Below, piece by piece: positions 43,597-53,461 of a stretch of DNA of 64,000 nt (position 1 is the stretch's first letter; each line of letters begins with the position of its first letter). Made by a program: the position numbers and the translations under genes. The stretch is from CAJQQY01 sp045106765 (GTDB lineage Bacteria; Bacteroidota; Bacteroidia; Chitinophagales; Saprospiraceae), in the NCBI GenBank assembly GCA_045106765.1, contig JBGCFD010000161.1, positions 1 through 64,000 on the forward strand. Reading direction: 5' to 3'. The notes beneath the pieces are model-generated. The model was not told where the DNA came from and made no database searches. It saw nothing but the letters and a program-made list of their open reading frames with translations.

Positions 43597-45825
43597 TTAC
43601 TTTAAATCAAATCGATCCAAATTCATCACTTTATTCCATGCTGCCACAAAATCATTGACGAATTTTTTCTGGCCATCAGCACATCCATAAACTTCAGCAA
43701 TCGCTCGAAGTTCAGTATTTGAACCAAAGATTAAATCTACTCGTGTTCCCGTCCATTTTAGCTCACCAGTTTTTCGATCTTTTCCTTCGAAGACTCCTTG
43801 AGCTTTTGTGACCTCTTTCCAAGTCGTTCCTAAGTCAAGTAAGTTGACAAAGTAATCATTGGTTAATGCTCCAGGACGAGAAGTGAATACGCCATGTTGT
43901 GATCCGTCAAAGTTAGTATCTAATACTCGCATTCCTCCAACTAAAGCTGTCATCTCAGGTGTCGTTAAAGTTAATAATTGCGCTTTGTCTACCAACATTT
44001 CTTCAGTCGAAGCATGGTCATGTCTTCTTGAATAATTTCTAAAACCATCAGCTAATGGCTCAAGTGCGTTGAAAGAATCTGCATCAGTTTGTCTTGCCGA
44101 AGCATCCATACGTCCAGGAGTAAATGGAACAGTTGTTTTAACTTTAGCATTTCTAGCAGCTTCTTCCACACCAGCACATCCTGCTAAAACGATTAGGTCA
44201 GCCAATGAAATCATTTTTCCACCAGTCTGATTTCCATTAAATTCTTTTTGAATCCCTTTCAATTTTCTTAGCACTTTGGCTAATGCTTTTGGATTATTAA
44301 CTTCCCAATTTTTTTGAGGAGCTAACTGAATTCTCGCACCATTTGCACCACCACGCATATCTGAACCACGGAAAGTTGAGGCAGATGCCCAAGCCGTAGA
44401 AACTAATTGAGAGACAGATAGTCCTGAAGCCAAAACCATTTTTTTAAGTTTGGCAACATCATTACGATTCACCAATTTATGATTTACTGCTGGAATTGGA
44501 TCTTGCCAAATCAAATCTTCTGTAGGAACTTCCGAACCAATATATCTTGCTTTTGGTCCCATATCTCTGTGAGTTAATTTGAACCAAGCTTTTGCAAATG
44601 CTTTTTCAAATTTCTTTGGATTCTTATAAAAATCTTTAGAAATTTTTAAATATGCAGGATCCATCTTGAGCGCCATGTCCGCAGTAGTCATCATTAAGGC
44701 TTGCGTCTTAGATGCATCTCCAGCTTTAGGAGCTTGTCTTGCTTTTGATTTTGCAGTTGGTGTCCATTGGTGAGCACCTGCTGGACTCTTAGTTAATTTC
44801 CAATCATAATTTAATAATACATCAAAATAATCATGATCCCATTGAGTTGGGTTTGGTGTCCAAGCACCTTCTATTCCACTTGTGATGGTATCATCTAAAA
44901 CACCAGTTCCAAACGTGTTTTTCCAACCAGTACTTTGCTCTTCGATACTTGCACCTGCAGGTTCAGCACCAACATATTTATCAGGATCAGCAGCACCATG
45001 CGCTTTTCCAAAAGTGTGACCACCTGCAACCAATGCTACAGTTTCTTCATCGTTCATTGCCATTCGACCGAACGTTTCTCGAATATCATATGCTGAAGCC
45101 TTTGGGTCAGGTTTTCCACCTGGACCTTCTGGATTAACATAAATCAATCCCATATGAACAGCTCCTAATGGATTTTCTAAAACTCTTTCTTTTTTGGTTG
45201 ATCCTGCATATCTTTTATCGTCACCCATCCACTCATTTTCCGATCCCCAATAAACATCTTCTTCTGGTTCCCAAACATCTGCACGTCCTCCTGCAAAACC
45301 ATAAGTTTCAAATCCCATAGATTCTAATGCACAGTTTCCTGCGAGGATCATCAAGTCTGCCCATGAAATTTTTCTTCCATATTTTTGCTTGATAGGCCAA
45401 AGTAATAATCGAGCTTTGTCCAAGTTGCCATTATCTGGCCAGCTATTCAATGGAGCAAAACGCTGCATTCCTGTTCCTCCTCCTCCTCGTCCATCTTGGA
45501 TTCGGTAAGTTCCAGCACTATGCCAAGCCATTCGAATAAAGAATGGTCCATAGTGACCATAATCGGCAGGCCACCAATCTTGAGAGTCGGTCATCACATC
45601 GTACAACTCTTTTTTTACTTTAGCTAAGTCGAGTGATTTGAATTCTTCTGCATAGTTAAAATCCTCGCCCATTGGATTAGACAAGTTAGAATTTTGACGG
45701 AGGATATTCAGTTTTAACTGATTCGGCCACCAGTCGCGGTTCCTTGTACCGCCTCCTGCGCTACTATTAAGCGTGCCACCCATAAATGGGCATTTGCTTG
45801 CATCGCTACCATTTGATTTACTCAT
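43597..45825 (-). CDS. katG: Catalase-peroxidase
   Basis: A 742-residue bifunctional heme enzyme that destroys hydrogen peroxide and oxidises electron donors. The distal site is MAWHSAGTYR with DGRGGGGTG; the proximal His lies in VAGGHTFGKAHG; the Met-Tyr-Trp adduct positions fit (MGLIYVNPEGP among them). Both the catalytic N-terminal and the inactive C-terminal duplicated halves are present. It is a single gene with a TAnnTTTG promoter (45862-45869) and a strong terminator. Confidence 0.97.
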   Translation of the reverse strand: MSKSNGSDASKCPFMGGTLNSSAGGGTRNRDWWPNQLKLNILRQNSNLSNPMGEDFNYAEEFKSLDLAKVKKELYDVMTDSQDWWPADYGHYGPFFIRMAWHSAGTYRIQDGRGGGGTGMQRFAPLNSWPDNGNLDKARLLLWPIKQKYGRKISWADLMILAGNCALESMGFETYGFAGGRADVWEPEEDVYWGSENEWMGDDKRYAGSTKKERVLENPLGAVHMGLIYVNPEGPGGKPDPKASAYDIRETFGRMAMNDEETVALVAGGHTFGKAHGAADPDKYVGAEPAGASIEEQSTGWKNTFGTGVLDDTITSGIEGAWTPNPTQWDHDYFDVLLNYDWKLTKSPAGAHQWTPTAKSKARQAPKAGDASKTQALMMTTADMALKMDPAYLKISKDFYKNPKKFEKAFAKAWFKLTHRDMGPKARYIGSEVPTEDLIWQDPIPAVNHKLVNRNDVAKLKKMVLASGLSVSQLVSTAWASASTFRGSDMRGGANGARIQLAPQKNWEVNNPKALAKVLRKLKGIQKEFNGNQTGGKMISLADLIVLAGCAGVEEAARNAKVKTTVPFTPGRMDASARQTDADSFNALEPLADGFRNYSRRHDHASTEEMLVDKAQLLTLTTPEMTALVGGMRVLDTNFDGSQHGVFTSRPGALTNDYFVNLLDLGTTWKEVTKAQGVFEGKDRKTGELKWTGTRVDLIFGSNTELRAIAEVYGCADGQKKFVNDFVAAWNKVMNLDRFDLK

Positions 45826-45861
45826 AATTTTTTTATTTCTATTAGATGATTAATTTTTTTA

Positions 45862-45869
45862 CAAATATA
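45862..45869 (-). promoter_or_regulatory. -7 promoter element of katG
   Basis: Minus-strand TATATTTG matches TAnnTTTG and lies about 37-44 bp before the katG start. Confidence 0.4.
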
Positions 45870-46103
45870 GGTTTAAATACGGCATAAATTTTATCGAATT
45901 AAATTATGATTCAATAGATAGAATCTATGAATCGGTTTTGATTTGTTGTGAGCTAATTTAGTCTTCATTAGGGAAAAGAAAGAATGATTCAAAGTGATAA
46001 TAATCAACGTTCATATGATTCTTTTTTTTACTGAAGAATGATAATGGCTTGAAATTATTATATTGAAGTTGTTTTAAAATTAAAAATATATAAAACTAAC
46101 ACG

Positions 46104-47126
46104 ATGAAAATTTTCTTAAATATTATTGTTATAAAACTATTACTCTTGATGACAAATACAATGCTTGGTCAAGAAATGGAAATCATGTTAGGAAAAAATG
46201 ATTTCGTTAAAGTTCAAATTTTAGATTATGAACGTTTTGAAAAAATTAAAGAAACGGATTCCCTCTCTCGAATACCGACAGTAAAAAGATATGCGGTGTC
46301 TCGAACATTTAAGAGTAAAAAAGAAGAAATATTTATTGAGTTTTTTAATCGAGCAGTTGTTCAAGTAAAAAATGAAAGCGATTTAGAAAGACTTAAAAAT
46401 GTTCATTTTGATGCTCATATAAATTGGAAATTAAGAGTACCGATTTTTTCAATTGTATACATCGAAGAAAATATTTTTAATGAATTAAAAGAAGAAGCCA
46501 AGTTGATTGAAGATGTTGGGGAGTTGTCTCAGATCGCTGAATTTTATCAATTATCAAATGGCTTTGTTATTTTAAAATGGGTTGATACTTATTCCAACTT
46601 AAACAAATATTCGATTATCGAAGATGTAAAAAATGCGAATGGATTAGATTTGGAATTTTATTATGAAGGATTTTTTAAAGAAGGAGAATTAGATGAACCA
46701 GCGATAAAATCTTTTAAAAAGAAAAAAATAGTTTTCGATGAAAACTTTGACAAGGAATTATGGGACGGAGGAAAAGAAAATTTAGATAAATTAATCAACT
46801 TGTTATCTGAAAGTTTGAATGTTGATAAAAATGAATTAGATTTTTCAGAAAAGAGTTTTGATAAATTAGATGAATCTTTACATTGGAATTATAATAGTCC
46901 TTATGAATTAGTCAATCCTCTTTCCGCTTATGTTGGACTTGCTTTGACTCGAAATCATCAAGAAATAAAATGGGATATTGAAGGTTATTTAATTGGTCTT
47001 AAATCTGAAAAAGGAGAAGTTACAGATTTAGTTGGAGAGGTTGCCAGTTATTTAATTGATACAGATTATGGTTGGCCTCAAATAAAACCTGTGATGCAAA
47101 ATATTCAAAGAGAGTTGACGAAGTAG
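46104..47126 (+). CDS. Exported protein of unknown function
   Basis: A 340-residue protein with a signal peptide (hydrophobic to about MLGQ, residue 23). The mature part is rich in Glu/Lys/Asp and mixes helices and strands; FEKIKETDSLSRIPTVKRYA and a C-terminal helical region (WPQIKPVMQNIQRELTK) are distinctive. No family is recognised. Close to the Hsp90-like/helical-repeat gene pair but on the opposite strand, with a terminator hairpin between them. Confidence 0.6.
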   Translation: MKIFLNIIVIKLLLLMTNTMLGQEMEIMLGKNDFVKVQILDYERFEKIKETDSLSRIPTVKRYAVSRTFKSKKEEIFIEFFNRAVVQVKNESDLERLKNVHFDAHINWKLRVPIFSIVYIEENIFNELKEEAKLIEDVGELSQIAEFYQLSNGFVILKWVDTYSNLNKYSIIEDVKNANGLDLEFYYEGFFKEGELDEPAIKSFKKKKIVFDENFDKELWDGGKENLDKLINLLSESLNVDKNELDFSEKSFDKLDESLHWNYNSPYELVNPLSAYVGLALTRNHQEIKWDIEGYLIGLKSEKGEVTDLVGEVASYLIDTDYGWPQIKPVMQNIQRELTK

Positions 47127-47148
47127 TGAAGATTTCTTTACAAAAACA

Positions 47149-47184
47149 AGAAGAGTCATTTTGGATTTTCAAAATGGCTCTTCT
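47149..47184. terminator. Terminator between convergent genes 46104 and 47213
   Basis: 15-bp arms (47149-47163, 47170-47184) with one mismatch around GATTTT, then a T-rich run. Confidence 0.75.
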
Positions 47185-47212
47185 CATTTTTATCAGAATA
47201 AAAAATATCGAC

Positions 47213-48328
47213 TTACTTCTCCTTCAAAATAAGATGTTCCATATTTTTAAAAAAAGTTTTTTCTCTCTTCGAAAAGACATCGTTTCCATTTCTAAGATCA
47301 AACTCAGAGATTATTTTTTTATAATCAGATTTGAAAAAGGAATATAGAAAATCAAGTGTGGAAATGTTTTCATCTGAGTTGTTGAGTTCTGTTATTTTAG
47401 GAAGTGACTTCCATTCAACATTCTCTTTTTTTAGTTCAGTAATCAATAAAATCATAGCTCTACAATAATCCATTTTTTGCCAATCGGTTACTGCACCAAA
47501 ATAAATCGACATTTGTCTATTGGCTAATTTAATGGCTTGGCTATGATTTTTGACAATCAAATTATATGCAATAGAATGACTGCACATGGATAAAAAATTT
47601 TCACTAGTAGTGATTGTTTTGTCAGCTTTTTTGGCAAATTTTTCAGCTTTCTTAAAATCGTTTTCCACAAAAATATAAGATAGTGCAATTCTGATATTTG
47701 TGTATTTAGGAACAGAGCCACAAGTTTGTTTCCCTTTGATAATTGGGTCAGAAATTTCTAAAAACTCTTTGAACTTCGAATCGTAAAATAGAGTTTGGAC
47801 TAGATTATTTATTACACAAGCTTGGCAATCACTCAACATTCCGCCACCGCCTTCTGAAGCGAGTAATTTTTCGATATTTTCGGATTTTTCTTTTTCCATA
47901 CCAAGCGCATCATAGACTTGATAAGAGTAATCATAGATGACATAATTATCATTAGAAAATTCCAAAAAACGTTTTTTCATGTCTTCTAATAATTCTAATA
48001 GTTTTTGTTTTGGAAAATTAGAGTGACTATACAAATTAGAAATCATCCATTTATATTGCCAAAGCACTCGCCAAAAAGAAAAACCTTCTTTCTTTTTATC
48101 TATTAAATTTAGCACCCACGAAAAGTGAGGTAAAGCAATTTTAGCAAAATTACAAAAGGTAGCACATTTGATATAATCTAACTTGATTTCAATTGCTTGA
48201 TCTGTTTTAATATTATTTGCGTCAATCAGATTGACTGCCTTTTGCAAAATATTTAATTGCTCTTTAGTTTCCTCAGGCGCCCAATCGGCTTGCTTTTTTA
48301 TTTCGTTTAATTCTGCCGTAAAATCCAT
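47213..48328 (-). CDS. Helical-repeat (TPR-like) partner of the Hsp90-like protein
   Basis: A 371-residue, helix-rich soluble protein with no signal peptide. Helix pairs such as FKKAEKFAKKADKTITTSENF and the general spacing suggest TPR-like repeats, though no strict 34-residue motif is seen. It contains several cysteines (CQACVINN, CSHSIAY). It follows the Hsp90-like gene by only 29 bp on the same strand, so the two are probably co-transcribed. In eukaryotes TPR proteins are the classic Hsp90 co-chaperones; a similar relation here is inference. Function unknown. Confidence 0.65.
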   Translation of the reverse strand: MDFTAELNEIKKQADWAPEETKEQLNILQKAVNLIDANNIKTDQAIEIKLDYIKCATFCNFAKIALPHFSWVLNLIDKKKEGFSFWRVLWQYKWMISNLYSHSNFPKQKLLELLEDMKKRFLEFSNDNYVIYDYSYQVYDALGMEKEKSENIEKLLASEGGGGMLSDCQACVINNLVQTLFYDSKFKEFLEISDPIIKGKQTCGSVPKYTNIRIALSYIFVENDFKKAEKFAKKADKTITTSENFLSMCSHSIAYNLIVKNHSQAIKLANRQMSIYFGAVTDWQKMDYCRAMILLITELKKENVEWKSLPKITELNNSDENISTLDFLYSFFKSDYKKIISEFDLRNGNDVFSKREKTFFKNMEHLILKEK

Positions 48329-48357
48329 TTTTTATAAGTTTAGTTAAGCAGTACGCA

Positions 48358-50151
48358 CTACTTGTTAACTGAATAATCAATTAAATTCATCAAGTTATTA
48401 TTCACAATATTTAATTCTTTACTGGTCAAGGAGTGATGTCCCATCATTAAAGCATTGACATAAATTAATGAAAAAACAGACTTGAATAATGTTTTATTTT
48501 CTATTTGGAAAAGTCGTTGAATCATTTCATTTTTTGCATTCAAGCACAAAACTGAAAAGTCAGTATTATAAACGTCTTGATACATATTATTTAAAACGCT
48601 TCCCCACAATTCATTAGAGTTTTCGATAGCATTTTCGATTCGTCTTTTTTGATCGACTTCATTTGACATGTAGTAAAGTGTTGGTAATTTTTGTGGATCA
48701 AAATCCTTTATTTCAACTCTACATTTATAAGGTGACAAAACTTCATTCATCAGATCAAAAATTTGGTCAAAGTCTTTAATCTTACTTGTATCGATATCAT
48801 CAAATGATTCGATAAAGTAACTTACATTAACTAATTCTGCTGACCTATCATCATCGAGTACCGTAATTTTTCGCAGCAAGGCAGCATCATAAACATAACC
48901 AGAATTGATTACCGTGACTCCTTTATAAGTTGCTATTTGTGCCAATTTTCTAAATTCATCAATATCAGAAACATGAAAAATTTTCTTGTCATTGACTTCA
49001 TTAATTGTTTGTTGACCATGGTTGGTCGAAAACTTCAAATAAGGAATAATTAGCTGATAAAATTCATCATCATCTAACGCCATTTGTTTAAAAGCGGTAC
49101 CGTGAATATTGATAATACTTTCAAGTTTGGTAGGTTCGTTTTGGACAATATTATAGAGGTAAGCCTTGACCACTTTTCCTAACTCCACTTGCATATTTTC
49201 AAGTGCCTCATTTTCGTAAAAACTTTCTCTAGAAGCTGTAGGCCTAAGGTGATCTGTATTCAAAATTACTTTGACGAAAAAGCACCAGTCAGGTAAAATG
49301 TTGCTAATCTTATCTGACAAAAGCATTCTTTTTAAAAATACTTTTTGCTCTTGTGTTATATTCGTATTAACACTATATGGAATTAAATAACCAACTCCAG
49401 AAACGCCTAACGAATCTATATTAATATCGAAATAATCAAAAAATGGAACATCAAAAGACTGTTGACCATATTCCAATAATTGTAATCTTCGTTGACTTGC
49501 ATCACCTAGATTTTGTTGCCAAATTGCTTCCCCAGAATTGATGATAATTGGTTCATTTTGATTGGCAGAAAAAGAAATAGAGTAGGGGAGGATCTCTCCA
49601 TATTTTCGAATTAATTTTTTTAAAATCGAATTCGTAAAAAGGTGTTTTACCGAATCTTTTATTGGGATGTAAACTTTGGTTCCGACTTCCAAATCCTTTT
49701 CTAGAATTTCCGTATCGTAAGTTCCATCAATTTTTCCAACCCATTTAATTGCTTTGTCATCAGCGGATTGGGTTACGACGGTTATGGTATCTGAAACCAT
49801 GAAACAAGAAAGCAAGCCAATTCCAAATTGACCGATAAAAGTATTTCTATCTGCTTCTATATTTTCTCTTTTGGTACTTGAACCAATACTTGAAAGGAAA
49901 GTGTTCACTTCCTCTTTTGTGAGTCCAATTCCATTATCTTCAATGACAAAAAGAGGTTGGTCTGCATCGCCTAGTATTTCCACATGAACGTTACCTGAAT
50001 AACCATTTTCTTTTTTTAATCCTCTAGTGGTAATGGCATCGCAAGCATTTTGTAACAATTCTCTTACAAAAACTTGTTCACTACTATAAAGGTGGTTGGA
50101 AAGGACATCTAAAACACCACCAAGATTAACTTTGAATTTATTTGTTTCCAT
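48358..50151 (-). CDS. Hsp90/HtpG-like GHKL ATPase, divergent
   Basis: A 597-residue protein with the Hsp90 ATP-binding fold: catalytic Glu31 and Asn35 in RELLQNACDAI, the DNGIGL loop (Asp72) and GQFGIGLLSCF lid region (107-117). The middle domain keeps the client/ATP-sensing Arg in LRPTASRESF. The C-terminal third is divergent and the protein is not the housekeeping HtpG, being unlike it in most positions. Hsp90-family proteins of about 600 residues with a TPR-type neighbour exist in several bacteria as a separate branch. Here the neighbour is the helical-repeat gene at 47213. A stress or defence chaperone role is possible but unproven. Confidence 0.8.
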   Translation of the reverse strand: METNKFKVNLGGVLDVLSNHLYSSEQVFVRELLQNACDAITTRGLKKENGYSGNVHVEILGDADQPLFVIEDNGIGLTKEEVNTFLSSIGSSTKRENIEADRNTFIGQFGIGLLSCFMVSDTITVVTQSADDKAIKWVGKIDGTYDTEILEKDLEVGTKVYIPIKDSVKHLFTNSILKKLIRKYGEILPYSISFSANQNEPIIINSGEAIWQQNLGDASQRRLQLLEYGQQSFDVPFFDYFDINIDSLGVSGVGYLIPYSVNTNITQEQKVFLKRMLLSDKISNILPDWCFFVKVILNTDHLRPTASRESFYENEALENMQVELGKVVKAYLYNIVQNEPTKLESIINIHGTAFKQMALDDDEFYQLIIPYLKFSTNHGQQTINEVNDKKIFHVSDIDEFRKLAQIATYKGVTVINSGYVYDAALLRKITVLDDDRSAELVNVSYFIESFDDIDTSKIKDFDQIFDLMNEVLSPYKCRVEIKDFDPQKLPTLYYMSNEVDQKRRIENAIENSNELWGSVLNNMYQDVYNTDFSVLCLNAKNEMIQRLFQIENKTLFKSVFSLIYVNALMMGHHSLTSKELNIVNNNLMNLIDYSVNK

Positions 50152-50424
50152 ATTTTTAATTTAGGTGAGATAAAAATTATCCACCGTTATCTTTTTGTTT
50201 TATAAAATAGTTTTAACGAAAGCCTAAATTATTTAGTTCAGATTTTGAGGAAATAATAGTTGAGTTTTTTCCTTTTTTCAAAAGCAAATTTAAAGAAAAA
50301 ATCACTACTGTACATTTTTTAATAGAGCTCCCAGAGAGATGGAATAGGAGGAGAGGATTTTTTTTTAAGGAAAAAAAAATCTTCTGAGAGGTAATACAAT
50401 ATGTGTTTTAAGTATATTTAGGCT

Positions 50425-51867
50425 ATGAATTTTACTATTGACTTTTCAAAAGCATTAAAAGGAATTTGCATCGTTAGTCTTCTTATGCTCCTTCCAATAA
50501 TCGGGTTACAATATTTAGGAATATATGGTTTTAACCCTAATGAAACTATATCAATTTCTAGCGTGATTCTTAATCAAATCGTTTACCTGATTCCTAAAAT
50601 AATATTTTGGTGGGGAGTATTTTATGTGAGTAAGGATCAAAAATCATCCTTGATTGGTTTTTCAATTGCTTTTGTTGGGCAGGTCGTAAACACTTATTTT
50701 CTAATATCGAAAGGAACCGAGATTAATATTTCTTCTTTATACTATTGGAGTTATCTTATTTTTCCCTTTACATCTTTATTAGTATTTGGGTGGTTGCATT
50801 TCAAAAAAACTCGCGGTTTATATTTAGGATTGGTGGCTATTATAATAAGTGGAATAGGTCTAGGAATGAATAGCTACGAATATTATCAAATCATTGAAAA
50901 ATTATTTGAATTGATCGGTATAGAAGATATCGTAGAAATGAGAATTCCCTCAGGAGAAAATAGTTATAGAATAGTGAATCCAATCTTGATTTTTCTTTAT
51001 CAAATATCTCATCCTTTGTTATTTATTATTTTTTGGTTTGTTTATTCTGCGATCAAAAGAGAACAACCATTTGATCTTTCATTAAGGACTGTTACACTTT
51101 ATGAAAATGCAGATAAAAATATTTATGCATTAGTTCATTGGATACTTCGGATGGCAGTCGTCATGACGATGATTGGATCTTTAGCATTTATGACTAGATT
51201 GATCAAACAGGAGTTTGATTTTACGATTTTGGCTAAATCAGTCAACTTCTGTTTTTCCATTTTTTTTGTAGCAGCATTATATAGAAATGTATTACTGTTT
51301 TTTTATACGACTAAAAAAACATATCCAGGTTTTTTTTATGTCTTTTTGAATATTCCATACTTTCATTTTATTCCTTGGGCATATTTATTTTTTATAAAAA
51401 ATAGGAAAAAGACTGTCGCATCTTCTGATGATATTCTAGATGCATACACCGTAGAACCTCAAACTCCGCTTTTAGTCAAGGCAGAAGAATCTCAAAAGAA
51501 ATTTATCAAGGAAGAAAAAAATAGTGGATTAAAGGTGCTCATTGTTATTGTTTTAATTTTCGGTGCAATATTACAAATCACAGGTTTTAATAATTCGATG
51601 ACAGGATTTCCTATTGAAAATCAAATGCTACTTGTTTTACTTTCTTTTATTTCATTGGCATTAACTATTTGGTATATTAGTTATTCGAAAGCATTATATC
51701 CAATCTATATTATTCAATCAATTGCAATTATTGCTACGGTGATTTTTCAAAATGAGGCACTTATGGGAGTAACTGCGATGGCAGGCTTAGTCAACCTTTT
51801 GATTTATTATCCTTTATTTCATTATGATCAAATGAAATTTAGAGAAGGCGATTCTGAGTTTACTTAA
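50425..51867 (+). CDS. Polytopic membrane protein of unknown function
   Basis: A 480-residue integral inner-membrane protein with roughly 11-12 hydrophobic segments and a cytoplasmic charged loop (about 340-365). No transporter or enzyme signature was recognised; LYYWSYLIFPFTSLLVFGWL and YFHFIPWAYLFFIKNRKK are typical of its segments. It is divergent from the Hsp90-like gene, separated by 273 bp without a clear promoter. Function unknown. Confidence 0.7.
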   Translation: MNFTIDFSKALKGICIVSLLMLLPIIGLQYLGIYGFNPNETISISSVILNQIVYLIPKIIFWWGVFYVSKDQKSSLIGFSIAFVGQVVNTYFLISKGTEINISSLYYWSYLIFPFTSLLVFGWLHFKKTRGLYLGLVAIIISGIGLGMNSYEYYQIIEKLFELIGIEDIVEMRIPSGENSYRIVNPILIFLYQISHPLLFIIFWFVYSAIKREQPFDLSLRTVTLYENADKNIYALVHWILRMAVVMTMIGSLAFMTRLIKQEFDFTILAKSVNFCFSIFFVAALYRNVLLFFYTTKKTYPGFFYVFLNIPYFHFIPWAYLFFIKNRKKTVASSDDILDAYTVEPQTPLLVKAEESQKKFIKEEKNSGLKVLIVIVLIFGAILQITGFNNSMTGFPIENQMLLVLLSFISLALTIWYISYSKALYPIYIIQSIAIIATVIFQNEALMGVTAMAGLVNLLIYYPLFHYDQMKFREGDSEFT

Positions 51868-51982
51868 AAAATAAGAATAAATAAAAATCAAAGATCCACT
51901 TTGTTTTGAAAAAGCTATTTCCAAAATAAATCAACTTTTTTACAAAGAAAGATTGAAGGACGAAAAGTAGGTTTCCTTTCTA

Positions 51983-52456
51983 TTAATGAATATCTTCAAA
52001 AATTCCAAAGGTAGAGTTAACGCCATTGCAATAAATATGCAAAGAGACCGCAGGAGTTTTTTCTTGATTTTCAACGACATGAAATGCCAAGGCATCATGA
52101 ATATAGGATAAATCCCCTTCGGAATATTTAAAAGTACCAATGATTTTTTCATCATTTTCTGAGTCGAATCTAGTCTCTAATATTTCACCAGATAAAATTC
52201 GCATCAATCCTCCACCTTTCATGTGTCCATGCTTTTTACTTTTACTATTCCCATTCCAATAAATTAAAATGAGTTTAAAATTATCATCTTTATGTAAAAC
52301 GGAATATTGAAATTCATCTTTATCGGACTCGTAATAAGCTTGCCAATCATCTCCAATATATTGATCAAAAGATGGCAATAAGTCTAAAGCATTATCGATT
52401 TTGTTTTCTTGAATTTCAATTTCAATATTATGGATTAACTCTTGGAGGGTTTGCAT
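51983..52456 (-). CDS. Cysteine dioxygenase type I-like cupin protein
   Basis: About 157 residues from the Met at 52456 (MQTLQELIHNIE); a reading from 52495 adds 13 residues before it. Metal-ligand motif KHGHMKGGG (His-x-His) with MRILSGEILETRF, and the second conserved strand AVSLHIYCNG, correspond to the cysteine dioxygenase motifs (HxH...E, and SLHLY). Such enzymes oxidise cysteine or related thiols to sulfinic acids using iron. It is shorter than animal CDO, like many bacterial ones. Substrate among thiols is not decidable. Confidence 0.75.
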   Translation of the reverse strand: MQTLQELIHNIEIEIQENKIDNALDLLPSFDQYIGDDWQAYYESDKDEFQYSVLHKDDNFKLILIYWNGNSKSKKHGHMKGGGLMRILSGEILETRFDSENDEKIIGTFKYSEGDLSYIHDALAFHVVENQEKTPAVSLHIYCNGVNSTFGIFEDIH

Positions 52457-52749
52457 TTTAGGAAAAATTAAAAGTGAATAATAATGCAAATTCATACTAT
52501 TCCAAGAAGTAATCTTTCTAAATGATTAATTGGTAGGATTTAGTTATTGGTTGACTTATTTTGATGGATGTTCTTCGCAAACAAACTCTAACTATTTTCT
52601 AAAGGATCAGAAATTATATAAGTTAGACAAGAGTTTTAGTAATTAATCTTGTTGGACTTGTAGACTGGTGGATGGAATCCGTTACTTTAGTTCGTGTAAC
52701 ATTTTAAGTGTTGACGAGTAAGGTGGTTGTGTTGCGTAGTAGGAAGAAG

Positions 52750-52923
52750 TTACCTATTCGATTGTTGCTCTTCCAATTTTTGTTGTTCAATCCGAGCACG
52801 AATTATTTTTAATAATTCACTTTTTCTTTTTCTGTCACTTCGTAAATTGTTAAGGATTTGATTTGTCTCCTAATTGCTTTGATTTTGTTATGCGTTATCA
52901 TCTGCAAATATTTTAATAGAAGC
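52750..52923 (-). pseudogene. Decayed coding remnant
   Basis: Minus-strand frame reads a protein-like tail (SELLKIIRARIEQQKLEEQQ then a stop at 52750-52752) with two in-frame stops upstream (TAA at 52888-52890 and TAG at 52870-52872). The charged helical tail is plausible for a real protein that was lost; parent unknown. Confidence 0.35.
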
Positions 52924-53405
52924 TATTTTCTAACAATCAGTTCACAGATTCTAATATGAATTATTAGCATTGTATGATTTACATACAATGATTTTCTGTA
53001 AATTGAGTTGAAAATTACTTCGGTACTTAAATACGCAATTTTTAACGTCATTGTAGACGGATGTAATTTAAGGTAAGATGTAAATAATTCAATTCAAACA
53101 TTACGAAATTTAGTTAGTATCGTAATATGCATTTATTTAACACTTGTATAATAAAAATAGTTTATTTGGAAAAAAATATTTAGACAATAAACTAATCTTT
53201 AAACACAAACATAGCTATAGTTAAGCTTCTGCTCTTGTTTAATCTTAAACGAGAGTAATTTTATTATTTCCTTCTACATCAAAATACCAACCCATTTCCC
53301 CCAACCAAATTCCACTTCAAGCGTTCAAATTAAAAGAAAAAGCCCTTTTTTACTCAAAAAAGCCCCCTTTTTCCATTTTTCATTAGTTTTTTCAACTACA
53401 AAAAC

Positions 53406-53413
53406 TAAATTTG
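53406..53413 (+). promoter_or_regulatory. -7 promoter element of the aconitase gene
   Basis: TAAATTTG matches TAnnTTTG exactly; start codon at 53462. Confidence 0.4.
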
Positions 53414-53461
53414 CAACCTATTTGAATTTCGATTAAATCACCAATAAAAATATGACCTACC

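Larger units (their letters stand above)
52457..53461. other. 1-kb gene-poor region before aconitase
   Basis: No intact gene. It holds a decayed minus-strand coding remnant (52750-52923), a 9-bp hairpin (CATTGTATG 52968-52976 with CATACAATG 52982-52990) and the aconitase promoter near 53406. Otherwise AT-rich without repeats seen. Confidence 0.5.

Noticed and set aside
47072..47347. 91-codon plus-strand ORF spanning the terminator and the tail of the 47213 gene
   Set aside because: Crosses a clear terminator and is antisense to the helical-repeat protein; no family.
53325..53380. AAAGCCC...TTTTTT motifs upstream of aconitase as a terminator or riboswitch
   Set aside because: The repeated AAAAAGCCC words are direct, not inverted, and no stable stem or known aptamer pattern is visible.
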